Origin: UBA11710 sp049287025 | Lineage (GTDB): Bacteria; Patescibacteriota; Patescibacteriia; Magasanikbacterales; UBA922 | Direction of reading: 5' to 3' | NCBI GenBank assembly: GCA_049287025.1 | Contig: JBAQFA010000033.1 | Span: 1-6,850 of the forward strand | DNA length: 6,850 bases | Shown here: in pieces, positions 1-4,970 of the stretch | How positions within the stretch are numbered: the stretch's first letter is position 1 | Layout: every line of letters starts with the position of its first letter | Made by a program: the position numbers and the translations under genes | Notes under the pieces: model-generated | What the model was told of the DNA's origin: nothing | Database searches by the model: none | Seen by the model: only the letters and a program-made list of their open reading frames with translations

Positions 1-1
1 G

Positions 2-112
2 TTTATTGCTCAGGGGATAAGACAAGATGAATTGTGGCTGGGTAGAGAGATTAATGTGGAAAAATATATTGATCAATTAAAAAAAATATTGATAAATTAT
101 TTAAAAACCTAA
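2..112 (+). CDS. aroE: C-terminal fragment, probable shikimate dehydrogenase (AroE)
   Basis: Only the last 36 codons are present; the frame is open from the left edge and ends at TAA 110-112. The residues AQGIRQDELWLGRE fit the end of shikimate dehydrogenase, where family members read roughly M-L-x-x-Q-A-x-x-x-F-x-L-W-T-G. The Gln and the E-L-W-x-G spacing agree, and that Gln is the family's shikimate-contacting residue. A Lys-rich amphipathic helix follows, as in AroE. AroE reduces 3-dehydroshikimate to shikimate with NADPH in the cytoplasm. Its position directly ahead of DAHP synthase, aroB and aroC supports the call. With so little sequence, a fusion such as AroD-AroE, or a different protein, cannot be excluded. 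The stop codon lies inside the first unit of a heptamer repeat. Confidence 0.6.
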   Translation, partial: FIAQGIRQDELWLGREINVEKYIDQLKKILINYLKT

Positions 113-134
113 TACCTAACACCTATAACCTAAT
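107..134 (+). repeat. Four tandem 7-bp repeats, consensus ACCTAAY
   Basis: Four uninterrupted heptamers occupy 107-113, 114-120, 121-127 and 128-134. The first and fourth are ACCTAAT, the second is ACCTAAC and the third is ACCTATA. The first unit contains the TAA stop of the preceding gene, and the last ends three bases before the ATG at 138. The repeat therefore makes up nearly the whole spacer, and no Shine-Dalgarno sequence is present. Confidence 0.85.
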
Positions 135-137
135 TTT

Positions 138-1175
138 ATGAGAATGAATATTATAAAAAAATTACCCAGCACAGAAGAAATTATTCAAAAATTTCCTTTG
201 AGTGAGGATGTGTTGCGTAAAATTGAAAAAGATAAAAAAGAAGTCAAAGATATTTTGGCTGGCCGGGATGAGAGACTCATGCTCATTGTTGGTCCATGTT
301 CAGCTTGGCCATATGACGCGGTGGTGGAATATGCCAAACGATTAAAAAAGATAGATGAAGAAGTTGGTGATAAATTGAAATTAATTTTGCGTACCTATAT
401 CCAAAAACCACGGACGAGAAAAGGTTGGACTGGACCAGCCATTCAGCCAGATCCATATGCTCTACCAGATGTAGAAAAAGGGATTGCTTATTGTCGAAAA
501 TTAATGGTAGAAGTTTTGACTATTGGTGTACCAGTGGCCGACGAAGCTTTGTTTACGCACAATGCCAAAGGTTTTTTGGAATTACTTTCTTGGGTGGCAG
601 TGGGAGCGAGAAGTGCGGAAGATCAAGAACATAGAATTTTTGCGTCAGCCATTGATGCTGCGGCCGGTATGAAAAATCCAACTTATGGCGCCCTAGATAT
701 TGCCGTGAATAGTGTAGTGGCTGCTCAGAGTCCACATGTGGCCGTATTTGATGGCAATCAAGTTGAAACTCTGGGTAATGATTATGCACATTTAGTTTTG
801 CGTGGTGGAGTAGATGGACCAAATTATCATATTGAACATATTATGCAAGCCAAAGATTTTATGCTTGAACACAGTGTAAAAAATCCTGCCATTGTGATTG
901 ATGCTAGTCATGACAATTGTCGTATAGCAGGTAAAAAGACTCTAGAGCGTCAAGTACAAGTGGTACATGAGGTGGTAAGTAATTTGCAAGATTTTCCTGA
1001 ACTACGTAAAATAGTAAAGGGTTTTATGATTGAGAGTTTTATAAAGGATGGTAATCAAGATTTGGATAAATTAACACCCGAGACAGTTGATCAGGGAGGT
1101 TTATCAATTACTGATCCGTGTTTGGGTTGGGAAAGGACAGAAAAATTAATTCGTGAGTTGTATGGACGCTTGTAA
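138..1175 (+). CDS. aroG: 3-deoxy-7-phosphoheptulonate (DAHP) synthase, class I alpha (AroF/G/H type)
   Basis: This enzyme condenses phosphoenolpyruvate and erythrose 4-phosphate to DAHP, the first step of the shikimate pathway. The 345 residues are close to the 350 of E. coli AroG, and the fold is covered end to end. Visible landmarks are GPCS with metal ligand Cys54, KPRT at 90-93 followed by GWTG, GAR at 156-158 with QEHR at 163-166, MKN around Lys179, LRGG at 221-224, DASH with His258, Glu299 in MIES, and SITDPCLGWE with Asp326. Cys54, His258, Glu299 and Asp326 correspond to the four metal ligands of AroG. Two usually conserved stretches differ: GPCS is followed by AWPYD rather than IHDP, and the segment after GWTG lacks the usual N-D-P loop. 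Feedback by Phe, Tyr or Trp cannot be predicted and the E. coli paralogue cannot be assigned. ATG 138 has no ribosome-binding motif; ATG 144 is an equally possible start. Confidence 0.93.
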   Translation: MRMNIIKKLPSTEEIIQKFPLSEDVLRKIEKDKKEVKDILAGRDERLMLIVGPCSAWPYDAVVEYAKRLKKIDEEVGDKLKLILRTYIQKPRTRKGWTGPAIQPDPYALPDVEKGIAYCRKLMVEVLTIGVPVADEALFTHNAKGFLELLSWVAVGARSAEDQEHRIFASAIDAAAGMKNPTYGALDIAVNSVVAAQSPHVAVFDGNQVETLGNDYAHLVLRGGVDGPNYHIEHIMQAKDFMLEHSVKNPAIVIDASHDNCRIAGKKTLERQVQVVHEVVSNLQDFPELRKIVKGFMIESFIKDGNQDLDKLTPETVDQGGLSITDPCLGWERTEKLIRELYGRL

Positions 1176-1216
1176 TCATGAATCATGTAGCATATAACAT
1201 ATAACAAACAATGTGA
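1175..1216 (+). repeat. Degenerate 7-bp tandem repeats in the spacer before aroB
   Basis: In steps of seven from 1175 the units are ATCATGA, ATCATGT, AGCATAT, AACATAT, AACAAAC and AATGTGA. The first four clearly share A-N-C-A-T, and the last two are decayed. The array starts on the last base of the preceding stop codon and ends one base before the aroB ATG. The sequence differs from the array before the DAHP synthase gene, but the period is the same. Confidence 0.7.
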
Positions 1217-1217
1217 T

Positions 1218-2345
1218 ATGAAGAGTACTAAATTAAAAATCAAATTACCAAATAATATTGGAAAACAATATAACATTGTGATTGGGATTGATTTACTAAA
1301 ATTATTGATTAAACAAATAAAAAGAGCAAATGTTTCTAATGTTGTAATTATTACTGATATTAATGTTAAAAAATTGTATGGTGATGAACTATTGCGCGAT
1401 TTAAAAAAGAATCTTAAGTCTTATGACTTAAGTCTTATATCTTTTCCCGCTGGTGAAAAAAATAAAACACAAGCTACAGTTAATAAATTACAAACTGAGA
1501 TGTTTAAATTAAAATGTGGACGCGATACTTTGGTAATTGCGCTTGGTGGTGGAGTCGTGGGTGATGTGGCAGGGTATGTAGCTGCGACTTATATGCGGGG
1601 CATTCCTTATATTCAAATCCCAACAACTTTACTCGCTATGGTAGATAGTTCAATTGGTGGTAAGACAGGAGTAGATACTAAGTATGGAAAAAATTTAATT
1701 GGCGCGTTTCATCAACCAGTTGCAGTCTTTATTAATATTAATTATTTAAAGACTTTGTCAGAGCAACATTTGTTAAGTGGTTTAGTAGAAGCCGTGAAAA
1801 TGTTTTTAACTCATGATAAAATCATGTTTAATTTTGTAAAAGTTAATTATGATAAAATTTTAAATTTGCATAAGGCAATCATAGAAAAAGTGATTTTTCA
1901 AGCCATAAAAATTAAGTCTGGTGTAGTCATGAGAGATGAGAAAGAAATTGGTGAGCGGAGTGTTTTGAATTTTGGACACACGATTGGTCATGCTCTAGAA
2001 AAATTGAGTAATTATAAAATAATACATGGTGAGGCCGTGGGATTGGGATTGGTAGCGGAGGCGAGAATGGCATTTTTGATGGGTAAATTGTCAGAGAAAG
2101 CGTATGGTGAAGTTGAAAATTTTATTGGTAATATGGTGGATATCAAGAAATTAAGATATTTTGATATTGAAGATATTTTACGAGAAATAAAATTAGATAA
2201 AAAAAGTAAAAATAGCAAGTCTAGATTTGTTTTTCTAAAAGAAATTGGGAGATTTTATAAAAAGAGAGGTAAATTTGTACATGAAGTTGATGAAAAAATT
2301 ATTAAACAAGCTTTGAATTCATTTCGAAGGAGCTCAAGCGACTGA
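1218..2345 (+). CDS. aroB: 3-dehydroquinate synthase
   Basis: AroB converts DAHP to 3-dehydroquinate using catalytic NAD+ and a divalent metal, the second shikimate step. The Rossmann-like half carries PAGE at 77-80, GGGVVGD at 110-116 for NAD binding, and PTTLLAMVDSSIGGKTGVD at 135-153, a hallmark of the family. KNLIGAFHQP follows at 158-167. Expected metal ligands are Glu191 in LVEAVK, His254 in GHTIGHALE and His270 in HGEAVG. The length of 375 residues is slightly above the usual 350-365. Two additions are visible: residues 66-75 are encoded by a 4 x 7 bp tandem repeat, and the last residues (about SFRRSSSD) are encoded by a palindromic repeat after the expected end of the last helix. The start at 1218 has no Shine-Dalgarno sequence but gives the expected N-terminus. 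A 42-bp repeat-filled spacer separates it from the DAHP synthase gene. Confidence 0.96.
   Translation: MKSTKLKIKLPNNIGKQYNIVIGIDLLKLLIKQIKRANVSNVVIITDINVKKLYGDELLRDLKKNLKSYDLSLISFPAGEKNKTQATVNKLQTEMFKLKCGRDTLVIALGGGVVGDVAGYVAATYMRGIPYIQIPTTLLAMVDSSIGGKTGVDTKYGKNLIGAFHQPVAVFININYLKTLSEQHLLSGLVEAVKMFLTHDKIMFNFVKVNYDKILNLHKAIIEKVIFQAIKIKSGVVMRDEKEIGERSVLNFGHTIGHALEKLSNYKIIHGEAVGLGLVAEARMAFLMGKLSEKAYGEVENFIGNMVDIKKLRYFDIEDILREIKLDKKSKNSKSRFVFLKEIGRFYKKRGKFVHEVDEKIIKQALNSFRRSSSD
1413..1440 (+). repeat. In-frame 4 x 7 bp (2 x 14 bp) tandem repeat inside aroB
   Basis: Heptamers CTTAAGT, CTTATGA, CTTAAGT and CTTATAT follow one another without gaps, so it can also be read as a 14-mer given twice. The centre (1425-1434) is the perfect palindrome GACTTAAGTC. 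It encodes LKSYDLSLI (about residues 66-74), between the first Rossmann helix pair and the PAGE motif, where the family varies. The 28 bases leave the aroB frame open. Confidence 0.8.
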
Positions 2346-2378
2346 GAAATCTTTCGGAATCACTAGTCAGTGATTTCT
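2318..2378 (+). repeat. Palindromic dispersed-repeat-like element overlapping the 3' end of aroB
   Basis: The segment has several competing inverted repeats: ATTTC 2321-2325 with GAAAT 2346-2350, AGAAATC 2345-2351 with GATTTCT 2372-2378, and AATCACT 2358-2364 with AGTGATT 2369-2375 around a 4-base AGTC loop. The start of it (TCATTTCGAAGGAGC, then GCGACTGAGAAATCT) resembles, from memory, short palindromes scattered between genes in many uncultured bacterial genomes. No T-run follows the last hairpin, so it is not an ordinary intrinsic terminator; it could protect the 3' end of mRNA or attenuate transcription. It supplies the final codons and TGA stop of aroB. Confidence 0.6.
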
Positions 2379-2419
2379 GGTATAAACATTTAGAAAGCAA
2401 TAATTATTAATTTTAAAAG

Positions 2420-2451
2420 ATCCCTCGTCGCCCCTCGGGCTCGCTCGGGAT
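2420..2451 (+). repeat. GC-rich palindromic element upstream of aroC
   Basis: Positions 2421-2450 hold 23 G or C in 30 bases, against strongly AT-rich surroundings. Outer arms ATCCC (2420-2424) and GGGAT (2447-2451) are complementary. Inside there is a 10-bp periodicity: CCCTCG at 2422 and 2432, and CTCGGG at 2434 and 2444. It looks like a second dispersed repeat, of a type that recurs between genes in other genomes. It ends 14 bases before the aroC start and could fold near that start. Its compositional contrast suggests insertion or spread as a repeat family. Confidence 0.6.
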
Positions 2452-2465
2452 TGATTGGAAAAAAT

Positions 2466-3500
2466 ATGTCTGGAAACACTTTTGGAAAAATATTTAAAAT
2501 TACAACTTTTGGTGAATCACATGGTTTGGCTATGGGTGTGGTTATTGATGGTTGTCCGGCTGGTTTAGAAATTACCAGAGAAGAAATTCAAACAGAACTG
2601 GATCGTCGTCGACCTGGACAGGATAAATTAACTAGTCCACGTCAAGAAAAAGATCAAGTGGAAATTTTATCAGGTATTTTTGAAGGAAAAACTTTGGGAA
2701 CACCGATTGCCTTGGTTGTGTATAATGAAGATGCTCAGTCAAAAAGTTATGATGATATAAAAGACAAGTATCGACCAGGCCATGCGGATTTTGTGTATGA
2801 TGCCAAATATGGTTTTAGAGATTATAGAGGTGGAGGTAGAGCTTCGGCTCGGGAAACTTTGGCGCGTGTAGCTGGTGGAGCGATTGCCAAGGCGTTGTTG
2901 AAAAAAGTTGGAGTGGAAGTGAATGGACAATTAGTGCAAGTGGGATTAATTAAAAGATTTAAAGATTTAAAGATTCAAGATTTTGAGAGAGAATATACAG
3001 AAGAAATTGAAAAAGCTAGAGAAAATGGAGATTCACTTGGTGGAATAGTGGAAGTAATTGCAAGAAATGTGCCAATTGGTTTGGGTAGTCCAGTGTTTGA
3101 TAAATTATCCGCTGATTTAGCCAAAGCTCTAGTATCGATTCCGGCGGTCAAAGGTTTTGAAATTGGTGATGGTTTTGCCTGTGTAGAAAAAACTGGTTCA
3201 ACTAATAATGATGAATTGGTAAATGATAATGGAGAAATAAAGACTAAGACGAATCATGCGGGCGGAATTATTGGTGGTATTTCTAATGGTGAAGATATTG
3301 TTGTGCGGATTGCTCTTAAACCCACTTCTAGTATTAGTAAAATGCAAAAAACTGTTGATAAAGATAGTAATGAAGTAGAAATTAGTGTACAAGGGCGACA
3401 TGATCCGTGTGTAGCGATTAGAGCAGTGCCAGTAGCCGAGGCGATGGTGGCACTTACTTTGGCTGATCATTATTTATTAAATAAAATTTCTAAATTATGA
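2466..3500 (+). CDS. aroC: Chorismate synthase
   Basis: AroC removes phosphate from 5-enolpyruvylshikimate 3-phosphate to give chorismate, using reduced FMN. Family signatures run the full length: MSGNTFGKIFKITTFGESHG at the N-terminus, DRRRPGQ, the RxGGRASARET block with RVAGG, NHAGG then GGISNG and KPTSSI, and GRHDPC with RAVPVAEAM near the C-terminus. The start is ATG 2466, because the family begins M-x-G-N-T-F-G; a longer frame can begin at TTG 2451 but adds only MIGKN and begins on the last base of the GC-rich palindrome. The 344-residue product is a little shorter than the 361 of E. coli, mainly in the variable middle loop, where residues about 163-173 are encoded by an 8-bp repeat. A weak GGA lies eight bases upstream of the start. 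The TGA stop overlaps the next gene's ATG by four bases (ATGA), which suggests translational coupling. No flavin reductase is adjacent. Confidence 0.97.
   Translation: MSGNTFGKIFKITTFGESHGLAMGVVIDGCPAGLEITREEIQTELDRRRPGQDKLTSPRQEKDQVEILSGIFEGKTLGTPIALVVYNEDAQSKSYDDIKDKYRPGHADFVYDAKYGFRDYRGGGRASARETLARVAGGAIAKALLKKVGVEVNGQLVQVGLIKRFKDLKIQDFEREYTEEIEKARENGDSLGGIVEVIARNVPIGLGSPVFDKLSADLAKALVSIPAVKGFEIGDGFACVEKTGSTNNDELVNDNGEIKTKTNHAGGIIGGISNGEDIVVRIALKPTSSISKMQKTVDKDSNEVEISVQGRHDPCVAIRAVPVAEAMVALTLADHYLLNKISKL
2953..2984 (+). repeat. In-frame 8-bp tandem repeats (AAAGATTT) inside aroC
   Basis: AAAGATTT is present at 2953-2960 and 2961-2968, with AAAGATTC at 2969-2976 and a shortened AAGATTTT at 2977-2984. 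The run encodes RFKDLKIQDF of chorismate synthase, between the conserved catalytic blocks and before GDSLGG. The family is variable there in length and sequence. An AT-rich coding bias could produce part of this, so it is less certain than the heptamer arrays. Confidence 0.6.
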
Positions 3501-4060
3501 ATATTAGAATCGCCGTATCTGGAGATATCGGTTCTTTTTCCGAAGAGGCTGGTTTATTATATGCCCAGAGACAGGGTTGGGATAATCCAGAAATTATTTT
3601 TTCTATAGATATGGATGGTGTACTAAAAGCTGTGACAGATGGTCAAGCTGACTACGGAGTTTTTCCCGTGGTAAATTCTCGGGGTGGTTTGGTGCAGACA
3701 GCTTTTGAAGCGATGGGAAAATATTTATTTACTATGGTAGACGAATTGTGGTTTGAAGTTTATCAATGTTTAATGGTTAGTCCCGGAGTAAAGAAAGAAG
3801 ATATAAAACAAATTACGACGCATCCTCAAGCGATTGCGCAGTGTGAACGATATATTAAGCGTGAATTTCCTAATGCAAAGTTGAACGACTGGGAAGATAC
3901 GGCCAAGGCAGCCAAAGATTTGGCTGAAGGAAAATTACCAAAAGATACCGCGGTGATTGCTCCAGCCAGAAGCGCGCAGATCTATAATTTGGAATTATTA
4001 GATCGCGGGATTCAGGATAATCACCCCAACCTGACAACTTTTATAGTGGTGAAAAAATAA
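3497..4060 (+). CDS. pheA: Divergent stand-alone prephenate dehydratase domain, no ACT domain
   Basis: The 187 residues cover just the prephenate dehydratase catalytic domain, which decarboxylates and dehydrates prephenate to phenylpyruvate for Phe synthesis. Landmarks are IAVSGDIGSFSEEA at 5-18 (family: G-x-x-G-S-x-S/T), GQADYGVFPVVNS at 49-61, HPQ at 109-111 with Gln115-Cys116, and NLTTF at 178-182. Several normally conserved residues are changed. The P-I/V-E-N motif is PVVN, so Glu is replaced by Val59; Thr-Arg-Phe is TTF, keeping the catalytic-type Thr180 but losing Arg; and the usual His before C-L-L is Gln90. Asn60, Gln115 and Thr180 remain. No ACT domain and no chorismate mutase domain follow, unlike E. 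coli PheA, so Phe feedback is unlikely here. The ATG overlaps the aroC stop. A related activity, such as arogenate dehydratase or a BacA-like prephenate decarboxylase, is possible. Confidence 0.78.
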   Translation: MNIRIAVSGDIGSFSEEAGLLYAQRQGWDNPEIIFSIDMDGVLKAVTDGQADYGVFPVVNSRGGLVQTAFEAMGKYLFTMVDELWFEVYQCLMVSPGVKKEDIKQITTHPQAIAQCERYIKREFPNAKLNDWEDTAKAAKDLAEGKLPKDTAVIAPARSAQIYNLELLDRGIQDNHPNLTTFIVVKK

Positions 4061-4071
4061 AATAGTGCGAT

Positions 4072-4104
4072 GCTAATATACTAATTCATACTAATGATAC
4101 TAAT
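4072..4104 (+). repeat. TACTAAT direct repeats in the spacer before tyrA
   Basis: Exact copies of TACTAAT lie at 4079-4085, 4089-4095 and 4098-4104, preceded by a partial GCTAAT at 4072-4077. Spacing is 8-10 bases. The last copy ends two bases before the tyrA ATG at 4107, and no Shine-Dalgarno sequence is present. The layout matches the repeat-filled spacers before the DAHP synthase gene and aroB, with a different unit. Confidence 0.8.
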
Positions 4105-4106
4105 CT

Positions 4107-4817
4107 ATGCGTGTTGGTATAATCGGATACGGACGTTTTGGAAAATTGTGGGCTGAACTTATGAAAGAGTTTGGTGAGGTTGTGGTTTATGACAAACAAG
4201 TCAAAAGTCAAAAGTCCATAAAGTCAAAAGTAAGTGACGTATTAGATGTAGACATGCTTTTTTTATTAGTTCCTATCTCTGAAATAAAAAATGTTTGCAA
4301 AGAAATTAGAGCCAAGCTAAATGAGAAAACGATTGTCATTGACGCTTGCTCTGTAAAAGTAAAACCAGTCAGAGAAATGAAACAAATTTTAAAATCAAAT
4401 CAACCAATCATTGCCACTCATCCTTTGTTTGGACCAGATTCGGTCAAACGGTTTGGTTTGGTTGGACAAAAAATTGTTGTGTCCAATATTCGGGCCACAG
4501 CCAAACAATTAAATTTATTAAAAAATATTTTGAAAAAATTAAAATTGAAAATAATTCAAGCCACGCCAGAAGAACATGATAAACAAATGGCCAAGTCCCA
4601 GGCCCTGGTACACTTTTTTGGTCGGGGTTTAGCAGACTTGAAATTAAAAAAGCAAAAAATTTTTACGCCTGATTATGAATCATTATTAAAAATTAATGAT
4701 CTGGTAAATAATGACACTTGGCAATTATTTTTTGATATGCAATTGTACAACCCTTATGCCAAAAAGATTAGAAAAGATTTGCTTTTAGCTTTAAAAAAAT
4801 TGGATAGTAAGTTGTAA
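4107..4817 (+). CDS. tyrA: Prephenate/arogenate dehydrogenase, short form
   Basis: TyrA oxidatively decarboxylates prephenate to 4-hydroxyphenylpyruvate, or arogenate to Tyr. The N-terminal Rossmann domain starts GIIGYGRFGKLW, with GxGxxG at 7-12, and Asp29 at the end of the second strand (VVVYD), which favours NAD+ over NADP+. DACSVKV at 79-85 supplies Ser82, THPLFGPDS at 104-112 supplies the expected catalytic His105, and EEHD at 155-158 precedes SQALVHFFGR at 164-173. The DxCSVKV and EEHD wording resembles plant and archaeal-type TyrA more than E. coli TyrA, so arogenate as substrate is open. At 236 residues it is shorter than the usual 280 or so, with a reduced C-terminal helical dimerisation domain and no ACT or chorismate mutase domain. 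Residues about 31-43 after the second strand are Lys/Ser-rich and encoded by a 7-bp repeat. The start has no Shine-Dalgarno sequence, and a 46-bp spacer precedes it. Confidence 0.9.
   Translation: MRVGIIGYGRFGKLWAELMKEFGEVVVYDKQVKSQKSIKSKVSDVLDVDMLFLLVPISEIKNVCKEIRAKLNEKTIVIDACSVKVKPVREMKQILKSNQPIIATHPLFGPDSVKRFGLVGQKIVVSNIRATAKQLNLLKNILKKLKLKIIQATPEEHDKQMAKSQALVHFFGRGLADLKLKKQKIFTPDYESLLKINDLVNNDTWQLFFDMQLYNPYAKKIRKDLLLALKKLDSKL
4198..4234 (+). repeat. In-frame heptamer repeats (AAGTCAA) inside tyrA
   Basis: AAGTCAA occurs at 4198-4204 and 4205-4211, AAGTCCA at 4212-4218, then after two bases AAGTCAA at 4221-4227 and AAGTAAG at 4228-4234. The run encodes the Lys/Ser-rich stretch QVKSQKSIKSKVS, just after the second strand of the Rossmann domain and before the MLFLLVP strand. 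Other TyrA proteins carry a variable loop and helix there. This looks like a slippage-derived expansion tolerated in a loop. Confidence 0.8.
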
Positions 4818-4856
4818 GAATTATTGGCAATATTTATTTTATGTTCAATGGTTTAT

Positions 4857-4945
4857 TCCGTTTTAATCTGCTTTAATTCGTTAAAATCTGCTGTTAAATA
4901 ATATAAAACAGCAGATTAAACAGATTGTAACGGATTTAAACAGAT
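4857..4945 (+). repeat. Inverted repeat with degenerate AATCYG words upstream of chorismate mutase
   Basis: The core is a perfect 11-bp hairpin, AATCTGCTGTT (4885-4895) against AACAGCAGATT (4907-4917), around an 11-base AT loop. On both sides the same word recurs outward: TCCGTTTTAATCTGC and TTTAATTCG on the left, and the complements AACAGATT, GGATTTAA and ACAGAT on the right. The arms are related over about 39 bases each but pair well only in the core. It fills most of the 153-bp gap between tyrA (stop 4815-4817) and the ATG at 4971. No T-run directly follows, so an intrinsic terminator is not supported. A dispersed repeat or MITE-like element, or an mRNA processing hairpin, are the main options. 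Confidence 0.75.
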
Positions 4946-4970
4946 ATTCATTCAAACAATATTAAAAAAT

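Noticed and set aside
107..134. CRISPR array
   Set aside because: Repeat units are 7 bp with no spacers between them; no cas genes are nearby.
553..822. Minus-strand open frame of 89 codons inside the DAHP synthase gene
   Set aside because: It lies wholly within a conserved enzyme gene, has no recognisable motif, and is a frame shadow like the other antisense frames at 1091, 2012, 2739, 3198 and 5611.
1211..1216. Minimal ATG-TGA reading frame just before aroB
   Set aside because: Two codons only, arising from the decayed last heptamer; no ribosome-binding site or other sign that it is translated.
2358..2378. Hairpin after aroB as an intrinsic terminator
   Set aside because: The stem is perfect (7 bp) but is followed by CTGGTATAAAC rather than a T-run, so termination is not supported.
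2451..2465. Upstream TTG start for aroC
   Set aside because: Chorismate synthases begin M-x-G-N-T-F-G, which matches ATG 2466 exactly; the extra five codons begin on the last base of the GC-rich palindrome.
4818..4970. T-box, riboswitch or attenuator leader before chorismate mutase
   Set aside because: No T-box consensus, no leader peptide rich in Phe/Tyr codons and no terminator/antiterminator pair could be seen; the region reads as a palindromic repeat.
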